DNA of 64,000 nt from Methanomassiliicoccus sp. (GTDB taxonomy: Archaea > Thermoplasmatota > Thermoplasmata > Methanomassiliicoccales > Methanomassiliicoccaceae). The notes under the pieces were generated by a model that did no database searches, had not been told where the DNA came from, and saw nothing but the letters and a program-made list of their open reading frames with translations. How positions within the stretch are numbered: the first letter of the stretch is position 1; every line of letters starts with the position of its first letter. Shown in pieces: positions 50,589 to 59,451 of the stretch. The stretch is from positions 1-64,000 of the forward strand of contig JAWQJJ010000011.1 of the NCBI GenBank assembly GCA_033485155.1. Reading direction: 5' to 3'. The position numbers and the translations under genes are program-made.

Positions 50589-53216
50589 ATGATTCGGGTT
50601 CTCCACATCGACGATGAGAAAAATCTCTTGGATCAAAGCAAGTCTTTTCTCGAGTTGTCCGAGGAACTGCAGGTCGATATCGCCATCTCTGTTGGAATGG
50701 CTGAGGAACGCCTATCATCGGCCAAATACGACATTATAATATCTGACTACCAGATGCCTGAGACCAACGGCATCGAGTTCTTGAAACGGTTGCGAGCTCA
50801 AGGGATCCGAATCCCGTTCATCCTGTTTACTGGGAAGGGACGTGAGGAAGTTGTTATCGAAGCGCTTAACGAAGGCGCTGATTTCTACATCCAGAAGGGA
50901 GGAGACCCCCAGGTTCAGTTCAGGGAACTTGAGCAGAAGGTCAAGGAGGCTGTCAATCGCCGCAGGGGTGAGGAGGCAATCATCAGGTTGAACAACCACC
51001 TCCAGGCGGCCATGGACCTTACACGGATTGCTACTTGGTCACTCGATACTGGCCTACGTGTATTGACAGTTGACGATGCAGCCTGGGCGATTATAGGGAC
51101 CGATGCCCAAAGGGAGAATGGCCATAACATCACTTTCGAGCGATTTCTCAGCACTTTTGTTCATCCAGATGACCGACATAAGCTTCAAACGCACCTGGAC
51201 ATGGCCCAGAGCAATCCGGAAATAAAAACGCTTGAGAACCATTTCCGTATCACCAGACTTGATGGACAGGTACGTCATGTCGATGTCTTCTCCGTTCTTG
51301 ACCGAGAATCCGGACACGGGGCTCAGACAATGTTCGGCGTCATTCAGGATGTCACAAAGCGGATGGCGGCCGAGGAGACGCAGAGGATCAGCGAGGAGAA
51401 GTTCTCCAAGGTCTTCCATGGCTCAGCAGCGCCGATGGTCATCACTCGGCTCAGGGATGGTTTAATAACCGATGTGAACGACGCGACGTTGGCTATGTTT
51501 GCTAACCGTCGTGATAACGCACTCGGCCTCACGACCTTCGAACTCAATGCCTGGTATGATCTGGAGGATAGGAAGAAAATCCTACGGGAGGTGATCGATA
51601 AGGGATCAGTCAGAGATCGAGAGGTGAGGTTCCGTAGGTTGGATGGCCAGATAATCAGTACACTTTACTATGCCGATTTAATCTCCATAAATGGAGAGGA
51701 TGCCGTACTCTCCTCCATGATGGACATCACCGAACGCAAGAATGCTGAGGAGGCGCGAAGGAGCAGCGAAATCAAGTATCGCCAGCTCGTGGATAGTGCC
51801 AGCGAGATGATCATGGTAATGCAGGACGGAGTCTTCAAGATGGCGAATCCGAAGCTTGTGGAGATCATAGGGGCGAAGGATGAGAACGAACTGCTCTCCA
51901 AATCCGTACTGCTGCATGTACACCCGGACGACCGCCGAATTGCCTCAGAGCGCATTCAGAGGCGGATGCGGGGTGAGGCTTTTAGCGAACCTTTCGGCAT
52001 CCGTATGCTGGACAATAAGGGAGGGACGCACTGGTTGAATAACAACCAGGTGCCCATCGAATGGGAGGGGCGCCCTGCAGTAATGATCCTCCTCACGGAC
52101 ATCACCGAGGAGAAGAAAGCCAGGAACCTTATAGAAAGGAATCTTAAGTTCTACCACTCAATGTTGGATCTCGCCAACGCGCCCATGTTCTTCAAGGATC
52201 GTTCTAGACAGTACAAGGAGTGCAACGCGGCTTTCGAAGCGTTCCTGGGCATCCCGAAAGGGAAGATCATTGGCCATACCGTACATGAGGTGTTCGCCAG
52301 GGAGCAGGCTGACATTTACTTCGAGGCCGATGAGCAAGTATTCCGCGAAAAGAAGAACCAGGAGTACGAGTCGAAAGTGAGGTATGCGGACGGTACACTT
52401 CACGAAGTGATCTTCAGAAAGGCGCCGTACTTCGACGACCAGGGGGAGGTCGAGGGGATCATCGGCGTCTTCTTTGACGTCACCGAGCTTCGACGCGCAG
52501 AAGCTGCCTCGAGGATAGCTAACCAGAAATTGAACCTTCTCTCCGGAATCACAAGGCATGACATTAAAAACCAACTAACGGCTTTGGACGGATACATACA
52601 GATCAGTATGAGCAAGCTCAGGGACGTTGAAAGACTGAAGGAAATAATCGCCAAGGAGATGAAGATCTCCGACTCGATCTCTCGCCAGATTGACTTCACG
52701 AAGGACTATGAGGAGCTTGGGGTGAGATCCCCCATTTGGCAAAACGTGGCCAGGCTAGCCATGAATGCTGCGGATTCCCTACCGATGAATGACGTCATCC
52801 TGGATGTGCGCTGCCCCGATGTAGAGATATTCGCCGACCCACTGGTTGGAAAGGTTTTCACGAACCTCATTGACAATTCCCTCAGATACGGCGGTAAGAA
52901 GATGGCCGCCATCCGCATATTCATTGAAAACAAGGAGGGGGATCTCAGCATCATCTACGAGGACGATGGCGAGGGAATCTGTCCCGATGATCAAAAGAAG
53001 ATGTTCACGAAAGGGTTCGGGAAACATACGGGCCTGGGGCTCTTCCTCTCGCGGGAGATTCTATCTATCACTGGCATAATGATAACGGAGAACGGAACGC
53101 AGGGGAAGGGAGCGAGGTTCGAGATTCTAGTGCCCCGAGGAGGCTGGCGGCATACCGACGGCGAATCGGGGAAATGGGGTGAGATTTCTTCAACCTTCAA
53201 ACAGCATGTATGCTAG
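50589..53216 (+). CDS. REC-PAS hybrid histidine kinase
   Basis: 875 residues. REC domain (1-120, IDDE, IISDYQMP, FTGKGREE), four PAS/PAC units (about 130-255, 265-385, 390-515 and 525-650), a phosphoacceptor helix with LLSGITRHDIKNQL (His about 667) of the archaeal type, and HATPase with NLIDNSLRYGG, EDDGEGI and HTGLGLFLS. REC at the N-terminus makes it a receiver-kinase hybrid that could pass signals between other kinases. Domain order matches the REC-PAS gene at 10421, except that here the kinase is present. ATG start with a TATA-like region upstream. TAG stop. Confidence 0.92.
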   Translation: MIRVLHIDDEKNLLDQSKSFLELSEELQVDIAISVGMAEERLSSAKYDIIISDYQMPETNGIEFLKRLRAQGIRIPFILFTGKGREEVVIEALNEGADFYIQKGGDPQVQFRELEQKVKEAVNRRRGEEAIIRLNNHLQAAMDLTRIATWSLDTGLRVLTVDDAAWAIIGTDAQRENGHNITFERFLSTFVHPDDRHKLQTHLDMAQSNPEIKTLENHFRITRLDGQVRHVDVFSVLDRESGHGAQTMFGVIQDVTKRMAAEETQRISEEKFSKVFHGSAAPMVITRLRDGLITDVNDATLAMFANRRDNALGLTTFELNAWYDLEDRKKILREVIDKGSVRDREVRFRRLDGQIISTLYYADLISINGEDAVLSSMMDITERKNAEEARRSSEIKYRQLVDSASEMIMVMQDGVFKMANPKLVEIIGAKDENELLSKSVLLHVHPDDRRIASERIQRRMRGEAFSEPFGIRMLDNKGGTHWLNNNQVPIEWEGRPAVMILLTDITEEKKARNLIERNLKFYHSMLDLANAPMFFKDRSRQYKECNAAFEAFLGIPKGKIIGHTVHEVFAREQADIYFEADEQVFREKKNQEYESKVRYADGTLHEVIFRKAPYFDDQGEVEGIIGVFFDVTELRRAEAASRIANQKLNLLSGITRHDIKNQLTALDGYIQISMSKLRDVERLKEIIAKEMKISDSISRQIDFTKDYEELGVRSPIWQNVARLAMNAADSLPMNDVILDVRCPDVEIFADPLVGKVFTNLIDNSLRYGGKKMAAIRIFIENKEGDLSIIYEDDGEGICPDDQKKMFTKGFGKHTGLGLFLSREILSITGIMITENGTQGKGARFEILVPRGGWRHTDGESGKWGEISSTFKQHVC

Positions 53217-53591
53217 TATGGGCTCCTCTTAAAAAGGGAGTATCGATCTCTTGACCAGATCTGGAGATCATCACAGGCTTGGAGGAGAATTGGCTCCCAC
53301 ACATTAGACTCAGAAGCATCTGTTAGCTACGTCGAGGACATGCTCGCCATGCCGTGTTCTCGACCGATATTGGCATAATGAATGCGGGGTTATTATTCGT
53401 AAGCGTCTCCCTTCATCCGCAAGGTTGGTCGCATTCTCAAGATCTTGGCCAGCTTCGTCCCTATTATTAACCTTGAAGCCGGGGTAGACTCACTATGAAT
53501 TCCACCCACGCCACTCCAGCCATCATATGTCGTTAGATTAATCTTCCTCACGCCATCTTCTATCTCGGACGATAGATGGCGGTGTGAGAAA
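53217..53591. other. intergenic, no supported gene
   Basis: About 375 bases without a coding frame of family type. An opposite-strand frame covering part of this stretch and the DUF3795 gene is a shadow. The DUF3795 promoter is probably on the right side. Confidence 0.4.
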
Positions 53592-53945
53592 ATGTTCGAC
53601 TCGACGGCATATTGCGGCCTGAATTGCCGAGAGTGCGAGGCATATAAAGCGACAAGAGCGGGTGACCGAGAATGGAAGGAACGGCTGGTCAAGAATTGGG
53701 CCGACGGGAGGGCTGAGCATTCGCCGGAAGATATCGAGTGCAATGGATGCAAGTCCACTTTGATCTCTGGCTTCTGCCGAATACTCTGCTTGATACGGCC
53801 CTGTGCCATGGAGAAAGGGGTCGGCACCTGTGCCGAATGCGAAGAGTATCCATGCGGCAAACTGAAGGAGTACCTATCAACAGATCCTGTTGCAGCGAAG
53901 AACTTAGAGAAGATAAGCAAAGGTCTGAAGACGGGTAAGTCGTGA
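53592..53945 (+). CDS. DUF3795 cysteine-rich protein
   Basis: 117 residues. N-terminal YCGLNCRECEAYKAT, then ECNGCKS, FCRILCLIRPCAMEKG and CAECEEYPCGKL; about eleven Cys in paired sets, typical of DUF3795. It probably binds metal or Fe-S; function unknown. ATG with GGCGGTGTGAG just upstream. TGA stop. Confidence 0.88.
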   Translation: MFDSTAYCGLNCRECEAYKATRAGDREWKERLVKNWADGRAEHSPEDIECNGCKSTLISGFCRILCLIRPCAMEKGVGTCAECEEYPCGKLKEYLSTDPVAAKNLEKISKGLKTGKS

Positions 53946-54241
53946 GAATGACGGATCATTCCCCTGCCAAAGTCGGTAGGCCGGTGGAGCAATCCCAACC
54001 CATCCTTGCGAGCTCATGAAGCTCGAGGCATCGACCCAGATTCGGGAACTTGATAGTCGTATCCCCATTTATCAAGGGTGGAGAAACCATCGAGATGATG
54101 TTGCCAGACCGCTGATGCTGGAGGCACGAGATTGGCGAGGATCGATGCCTTCCTGTCAGTCATCGTCCCCTCTGCCCCTGGAGATAGCGAACCAACAGAT
54201 CGCTCAAGACAAAGTGAAGGACGGTTCCGGCAACCCCATTG

Positions 54242-54592
54242 CTAGGGCTCCGTCGGGCGGTCGGCCTCCTTCTGGTACTGCCTCACCTCCTTCACGTACC
54301 CTGGCCGCGAGTACTCTGGGAGCACCGAGATAGCACTCTTCGGGCAGACGTCGGCGCATACTCCGCACACAATGCAGCGGAACACCTGCAGTTCGATCGT
54401 TCCAGCCGTACGGTCGACCGTCACCGCAAGAGTGGGGCAGCGCTTCCCGCATAGGCCGCACAGGGAGCACTTGGTCATGTCCCAGTCCACCCTCCCGCGG
54501 TTCGTTGGCGGAATGTCTGCCGGAGCGTTCGGATAGGGGGTGGTGTCCGGTCCGGCCAGCAGGTTCCTGATGACCGTGGATAGCATGGTCAC
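54242..54592 (-). CDS. echF: Ech hydrogenase ferredoxin subunit EchF
   Basis: 116 residues with two [4Fe-4S] motifs: CSLCGLCGKRCP (Cys42, 45, 48, 52) and CIVCGVCADVCP (Cys73, 76, 79, 83). Position after the large subunit gene and the arrangement match EchF, the electron input from ferredoxin. ATG start. TAG stop. Last gene of the operon. Confidence 0.92.
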   Translation of the reverse strand: MTMLSTVIRNLLAGPDTTPYPNAPADIPPTNRGRVDWDMTKCSLCGLCGKRCPTLAVTVDRTAGTIELQVFRCIVCGVCADVCPKSAISVLPEYSRPGYVKEVRQYQKEADRPTEP

Positions 54593-54596
54593 GGGA

Positions 54597-55664
54597 TCAC
54601 CTCTCCGTGCAACAGATGCACGGGTCGACCGAGACCGTTATGATCGGCACGTCCGAGAACTCGCTCCCCGGCACCATAGCCGCCAGGGCTGCCGCGTTCA
54701 TGAAGGTGGGGGTCTTTACCTTGATCCTCTCCAGCTCCACCCTTCCCGCAGCCCTGATGTAGTAAAGCATCTCCCCCCGGGGCGCTTCCAGGCGGGTGAA
54801 CGACTCGCCTGAAGGGTTTCCTTTGGCAATGGCAACCAACGGACCGTCCGACATCCTCCGCAGCGCCTCGCGTATCAGGTCGATGGATTGCCAGACCTCC
54901 TCGACCCGGACCATGGTGCGGGCGAAGGAGTCGCCCTCCTCCCTCACCACCGGTTTGAACCCGAGGCCGTCGTAGTAGTTCTCTCGCAGATCCTGGCGAA
55001 GTCCGCTCGCCCGGGCCACCGGACCGACCACGCCGTAGCTCCTGGCCCTCTCCGTGCTGAGCACCCCCTTGCCCACCATCCGGCGCCGGACGGTGCTGTC
55101 TTTCTCGAAGACCCTGGACAGCTCGGCGAAGCGCTCCTCCAGTCCGTCTAATGTTACCAGGATTTGCTTCTGCTGCTCCGGCACGATGTCCCGGCGCACC
55201 CCCCCAATGGTGTTCATGCTGTAATGGACGCGGTTCCCGGAGATCTGGTTCACCAACCTCATGATGTGTTCCCTCTCCCGGAAGCATTGCATGAACAAGC
55301 TCTCATAGCCGATGGCTTCGGCGGTGTGGCCGAGAGCGAGGAGATGCGAGGTCAGCCGCTGGCACTCCATCATCACCACACGGATGTACCGGGCGCGCTC
55401 CGGCGCTGCCACCTTGTAGATGTCCTCCATCCCCTGGCAGTAGGCGGAGGTGTGGAAGAACGAGCAGATGCCGCAGATACGCTCGCTGAGGTAGATGGTC
55501 CGCCGGAAGTCGGCGGCCATAGCCTTCTCCATGCCCCGGTGGGTATAGCCGAAGTTGATGGCCGCTCCGATCACCCGCTCCTCATTAAGCTCCAGCTGGA
55601 GGTTGAGCGGTTCCAGGAACACTGGGTGCTGTGGTCCGAACGGTATGATCGATGAACGGGACAT
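54597..55664 (-). CDS. echE: Ech hydrogenase large subunit EchE
   Basis: 355 residues from the ATG at 55664. Group 4 [NiFe] hydrogenase large subunit: Ni-binding motif ERICGICS (Cys64, Cys67) and C-terminal DPCICCTER (Cys349, Cys352). RGMEK and GPQHPV at the start are typical. Reduces protons to H2 (or oxidises H2) at the membrane. No long C-terminal extension follows the last motif, so maturation may not need a protease. The four catalytic Cys are all kept, unlike Nuo/Fpo D subunits. Confidence 0.94.
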   Translation of the reverse strand: MSRSSIIPFGPQHPVFLEPLNLQLELNEERVIGAAINFGYTHRGMEKAMAADFRRTIYLSERICGICSFFHTSAYCQGMEDIYKVAAPERARYIRVVMMECQRLTSHLLALGHTAEAIGYESLFMQCFREREHIMRLVNQISGNRVHYSMNTIGGVRRDIVPEQQKQILVTLDGLEERFAELSRVFEKDSTVRRRMVGKGVLSTERARSYGVVGPVARASGLRQDLRENYYDGLGFKPVVREEGDSFARTMVRVEEVWQSIDLIREALRRMSDGPLVAIAKGNPSGESFTRLEAPRGEMLYYIRAAGRVELERIKVKTPTFMNAAALAAMVPGSEFSDVPIITVSVDPCICCTER

Positions 55665-55665
55665 G

Positions 55666-56004
55666 TCATCCCTCCGCGGGGGTCCGCCGCATTGGAGCCA
55701 CCAGGTCTCCCGGCCTGAGCAGCAGGCCACCCTTCAGGCCCTCGAAGCGGGCACCATATAGATCGATTATCTCCCGCTCCAGGTTCTCGGCACCGGCGAA
55801 GACGGAAGAGAGCGTCTCCAGTTCCTCATCCAGGGGACAACGGGAGCGTATCGATAGAAGCTCCCCGCTACGGTCGAGCACGTAGATGAGCTCCAGCCCT
55901 CCCGCCCCGTCCTCGCTGGCGATGATGGTCACCAGCCTCACTGCGCCTTCCTGGCTCAATTCCCTTATCTTCGACACCGCTCCCGAGTTAGACCGCTCGC
56001 TCAT
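55666..56004 (-). CDS. echD: Ech hydrogenase subunit EchD (NuoC-like)
   Basis: 112 residues from the ATG at 56004, preceded by GGAGGTGAAAGC, a strong ribosome-binding site. NuoC-like: LVTIIASEDGAGGLELIYVLD, then SIRSRCPLDEELETLSSVFAGAENLEREIIDLYG and F-E-G-L. A structural subunit linking large and small subunits. Ends just before EchE. Confidence 0.9.
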   Translation of the reverse strand: MSERSNSGAVSKIRELSQEGAVRLVTIIASEDGAGGLELIYVLDRSGELLSIRSRCPLDEELETLSSVFAGAENLEREIIDLYGARFEGLKGGLLLRPGDLVAPMRRTPAEG

Positions 56005-56435
56005 GCTTTCACCTCCTTCTTGACCTTCCACTTCTCCAGCGCGACCATCACTCCGTCGATAAGGACCTCCGGCCTCGCCGCGCATCCGGGTATGTACACA
56101 TCCACGGGGATGACCTGGTCCACCCCTCCCAGCACATTGTAGCAGCCCACGTACGGCGCCCCGGTGGAGGCGCAGTCCCCGCAGGCTATGACCAGCTTGG
56201 GCTCGGGCATCTGGTCGTACAGCCGCTTCAGGCGCTCGGCGCTCTTCCTGGTGACAGCACCGGTCACCAGCAGCACGTCGGCGTGCTTGGGGTTGCCCTT
56301 GTTGAGCATGCCGAACCTCTCGATGTCGTACCTGGGCGTCAGCAGCGCCCACACCTCTATATCGCAACCGTTGCACGAGCCCGTATCGAAGTGCAGCAAC
56401 CACGGCGAGGTTGCTTCTCTCCTTGCAGCCATCAT
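56001..56435 (-). CDS. echC: Ech hydrogenase small subunit EchC
   Basis: About 144 residues from the ATG at 56435. The proximal [4Fe-4S] cluster ligands are present: CNGC (Cys21, Cys24), CGDC region (Cys85/88) and IPGC (Cys118). Passes electrons between the ferredoxin subunit and the Ni-Fe site. Its start overlaps the EchB stop (ATATGATG), and it ends within the EchD start region. Confidence 0.93.
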   Translation of the reverse strand: MMAARREATSPWLLHFDTGSCNGCDIEVWALLTPRYDIERFGMLNKGNPKHADVLLVTGAVTRKSAERLKRLYDQMPEPKLVIACGDCASTGAPYVGCYNVLGGVDQVIPVDVYIPGCAARPEVLIDGVMVALEKWKVKKEVKA

Positions 56436-57301
56436 ATCACCCCGTTGTTGATCAGATAAAGGGTCGTCAGGTTCGCTCCGACCAGCACTAACCCCAGAGG
56501 CAGTGCGGACCTCAGAAGGGTCCACCGCGTGGTCCTTGCCGTGCAGTTGTCGATGAGTGCCGTCAAGACCACGACCGTGGCGACCGCTGCGGCCTTGAGG
56601 ATCACCCCCATCACCGGGTCGGGCAGGTCGAAGAACAGCAGCAGTATGCCGAACAGCACCGCCAGCTCGAACCAGTGAGCCATCTTGATTATCCCCAGAG
56701 CCCGCCCGGAGTATTCGGTGTACGGCCCCGCCACCAGCTCAGAGTGGGCCGTGGCCGTGTCGTAGGGAGACTTCTCGAGCCGCATGAGGAACGCCGGGAT
56801 CATGGCCACCGGGGCCAGGGGCAGGGAGGCGATGAGCAGCGTTCCGTTGCCCGAGGCCAGGAAGGTGCCGTTGGCGTACCCCAGCGAGAGGACCACCAGC
56901 AAGAGCACTGGCTCGGTAGCAAGGATCTGCACCAGCTCCCGCTGCGCTCCCAAGCTCGAGTAGGGGGAGCGGACGGAGAACGCTCCCAGGACCATCACGA
57001 AGGCCCCGGCCCCGGAGATCAGTAGCGAAGCTAGCACGTCCCCGCCGGCGATGAGGAGCAGCACCGCGACAGCCTGAAGAGCAAGGGCTAGGTAGGCGAA
57101 CGCCACCTGGGAGAGGTTGACCTGCTTTGCCCTCTTCCCCAGCAGTTTGGCCATATCTTTCAGTGGCTGCAGGACCGTCGGCCCCCTTCGGCCTTGGAGC
57201 CGGGCGGTGAGGATGCGGTCCGCTCCGAGGAGCAGGCCGATGAGGATGGGCACAAGAGCCCACAGGGCGAAGATTATGATCGCTGCCAAGATATCTAGCA
57301 T
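56432..57301 (-). CDS. echB: Ech hydrogenase membrane subunit EchB (NuoH-like)
   Basis: 289 residues, eight membrane segments. NuoH/HycD family: ADRILTARLQGRRGPTVLQPL, then SPYDTATAHSELVAGPYTEYSGR, the conserved loop facing the cytoplasm that couples to the hydrogenase head. Helps form the ion channel for H+ or Na+. ATG start at 57301 overlaps the EchA stop. Confidence 0.93.
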   Translation of the reverse strand: MLDILAAIIIFALWALVPILIGLLLGADRILTARLQGRRGPTVLQPLKDMAKLLGKRAKQVNLSQVAFAYLALALQAVAVLLLIAGGDVLASLLISGAGAFVMVLGAFSVRSPYSSLGAQRELVQILATEPVLLLVVLSLGYANGTFLASGNGTLLIASLPLAPVAMIPAFLMRLEKSPYDTATAHSELVAGPYTEYSGRALGIIKMAHWFELAVLFGILLLFFDLPDPVMGVILKAAAVATVVVLTALIDNCTARTTRWTLLRSALPLGLVLVGANLTTLYLINNGVI

Positions 57302-59169
57302 CAGATCACCTCCCCGAGGACGGGCATCATGATCAGGGCAAGGAGCAGCACCACGGCTGCGAGGTTTGCCCTATGGGTCAGCGCGACGACCCTGCTCTCA
57401 GGCCAGAAGTAGTAGGTGCCGGTGCGGACCTCGCTGCCCTCGCCGCAGGTGTAGACCTCGGCGCCCTTCCCGGCCTTGCGAGGCAGGAGCATGAGGAGCG
57501 CGGCACCGATGGCCAACAGCAGGAGTAGGGAAAGGGGCAGGAGGCCCACCGGGCTCTCAAGACCCAGCGTTCCCGCGCTCACCTGGGCGTCAAAGACGGT
57601 AGAGACATAGGGGTTCACCAGAGCATCGAGTATCGGTCCAATGAGCGCGGTGGCCACCGCTCCGATGACGGCGGTCGATCCTAGTGCCCCAAGGTACCAT
57701 AGGTCCGTCGGACCCCTTTCCACTGCCTTCCGCCCAGGACCGCCGGTGAACAGGTGCCCGAGCCACTTGGCGTAGTAGACCACCGTGGCCCCGAACCCCG
57801 CCACGAGCAGGACGGCAACCAGCGGCGAGGAGGCCACCGCCTCGCCCAGCATCCACTTCGAGGCAAACATGCCGAAGGGCGGGAGGATCATCATGAAGAT
57901 CCCGAGGAAGATGCTGACCGCCACACCGGGCATCGAGTCCCTCAATCCCTCCATGGCGTCGATGTTCTCCGAGCCCACCTCCTCTTTGACGACGCCCACG
58001 GACATGAACAGCAAGGCCTTGGATGTGGCGTGGAAGAGCACCAGCAGCAGGCCGGCCACCAGGGCCATCGAGGTATCGAGGCCAACGCAGGCCACGATGA
58101 GTCCGAGATTACCTATGGTGGAATAGGCCAGCACCCGCTTGGCATTGCTCTGTGTGATGGCCAGGACCGCGGTGACGAGGAACGTGGTGGCCCCGGCGAG
58201 GCCGACAAGGCCTATCAGATAACCGGTGCCGCTCAGATTGGGAGCCAGCCGCAGGAGGAGATAGACGCCCAGGTTGACCATGGTGGCAGAGTGCAGCAGC
58301 GCGGACACCGGGGTCGGCGCGACCATGGCGCCTAGAAGCCACTTCTGGAACGGCAACTGGGCGGACTTGGTGAATGCCGCCACGGCCAGGAGGGCGAGGG
58401 GCAGGAGGGCTAGACCGCCGATCGCCCCTCCCTCGGGGATCCGGTCGAGGAGCGTGGTGCCGTAGTAGTGCCAGCAGAGAGCGATGCCTAGGATGAGAGC
58501 GGACCCGCCTCCGAGAGTATACACCGCCGCGGTCAGCGCGGAAGCCTTCGCCTCCTTCGTCCCGGTGTGGCCGATGAGCAGGAACGAGCACAGCGTGGTC
58601 GCTTCCCAGAACAGGAACAGCCACAGCAGGTCGTTGGCGAAGACCGCACCGTTCATGGCGCCGAGGAACAGCAGCATCACGGCAAAGAACCGGCCGTGTT
58701 CCTGGTAGTGCTCCATGTACCTCACTGCGTACAGGCAGATGATCGAACCGATCACCGAGGTGATGAAGGCTATCAGCACACTGAGCTGGTCGACCACGAG
58801 GGCCGCTCCGCCCTGGTGCTCGAGCCCCATCTCCACCACGAATAGCACGATAGCCTGGACGGCTACGAACATGCCAGCCAGAAGGCTGCGCCCCCTCCAT
58901 GCGATGTAGGCGAACGAGACGAGGAGCGCCAGGTCGAGGAACGTCATGAGCGTGCTCACCGAGGGCAAGCTCTCGTGGTCGACGGCGATGGCGCCGCCGG
59001 TCACCACCTCATACATCAGGTATGAAATCGAGCTGATTAGGACGGCAGCGGTGAGGATGACCACCTTTCCGATCCAAGCTAACCTCCCGAGGAGCAGGCA
59101 GGCCAGACCACTGAGGGCTGGGGCGGCTATGAGCAGGAGGATGGCCATGTCCGAGATGGCCGCACTCAT
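57301..59169 (-). CDS. echA: Ech hydrogenase antiporter-like subunit EchA (NuoL-like)
   Basis: About 622 residues from the ATG at 59169, with about 14-16 membrane helices. Antiporter-like core: GSIICLYAVRYM, WLFLFWEATTLCSFLLIGHTGT, QLPFQKWLLGAMVAPTPVSALLHSATMV and the C-terminal extension. Pumps ions when ferredoxin is oxidised. Preceded by GGAGGTG. First gene of echABCDEF; downstream genes overlap or nearly touch. Confidence 0.94.
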   Translation of the reverse strand: MSAAISDMAILLLIAAPALSGLACLLLGRLAWIGKVVILTAAVLISSISYLMYEVVTGGAIAVDHESLPSVSTLMTFLDLALLVSFAYIAWRGRSLLAGMFVAVQAIVLFVVEMGLEHQGGAALVVDQLSVLIAFITSVIGSIICLYAVRYMEHYQEHGRFFAVMLLFLGAMNGAVFANDLLWLFLFWEATTLCSFLLIGHTGTKEAKASALTAAVYTLGGGSALILGIALCWHYYGTTLLDRIPEGGAIGGLALLPLALLAVAAFTKSAQLPFQKWLLGAMVAPTPVSALLHSATMVNLGVYLLLRLAPNLSGTGYLIGLVGLAGATTFLVTAVLAITQSNAKRVLAYSTIGNLGLIVACVGLDTSMALVAGLLLVLFHATSKALLFMSVGVVKEEVGSENIDAMEGLRDSMPGVAVSIFLGIFMMILPPFGMFASKWMLGEAVASSPLVAVLLVAGFGATVVYYAKWLGHLFTGGPGRKAVERGPTDLWYLGALGSTAVIGAVATALIGPILDALVNPYVSTVFDAQVSAGTLGLESPVGLLPLSLLLLLAIGAALLMLLPRKAGKGAEVYTCGEGSEVRTGTYYFWPESRVVALTHRANLAAVVLLLALIMMPVLGEVI

Positions 59170-59213
59170 AGGTCGCACCTCCCGAAGAAGGGAGCCGACC
59201 GGTTGCAACTTGT

Positions 59214-59223
59214 TGTCATGACA
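59214..59223. promoter_or_regulatory. palindrome at the ech transcription start
   Basis: TGTCATGACA lies between the TATA-like GGTTTAAAG (minus strand, about 59231-59239) and the EchA start, right where transcription would begin. It is a candidate binding site for the Lrp-like regulator encoded just upstream, though only ten bases long. Confidence 0.4.
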
Positions 59224-59228
59224 TCAGT

Positions 59229-59240
59229 CACTTTAAACCG
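59229..59240 (-). promoter_or_regulatory. TATA-like promoter of the ech operon
   Basis: Minus-strand CGGTTTAAAGTG about 62-70 bases before the EchA ATG, in otherwise GC-rich DNA. It gives a leader of about 40 bases with a good ribosome-binding site. No other promoter-like stretch was seen inside the operon. Confidence 0.5.
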
Positions 59241-59389
59241 GCTCGCTTGATCGAACGGACCGAGGGCCTTGACTCCCTCCCAGCTCGATACGCTTTTCGT
59301 ATCAGGAACCATCATATTGCCATCCTTGAGCTAGAATTAGGACGATGTCCGGGCATAAGAGTCCATGTTCGTGGACCGGATGATTTTTG

Positions 59390-59411
59390 GAAAAAAAGAG
59401 GCCTTTTTCCT
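59390..59411 (-). terminator. probable terminator of the Lrp-like gene
   Basis: The minus strand reads GGAAAAAGGCCTC followed by seven T, a short hairpin with a U-tract about 40-60 bases after the Lrp-like stop. It would separate the regulator from the ech operon. Not tested. Confidence 0.4.
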
Positions 59412-59451
59412 TCCTTTCTTTTTGGCTACGAGATAATAAATCGGAAGATGC

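Noticed and set aside
55666-56403. Long frame reading through to EchD from inside EchC
   Set aside because: The upstream half is an out-of-frame reading of the small subunit; the real start is the ATG at 56004 with a strong ribosome-binding site.
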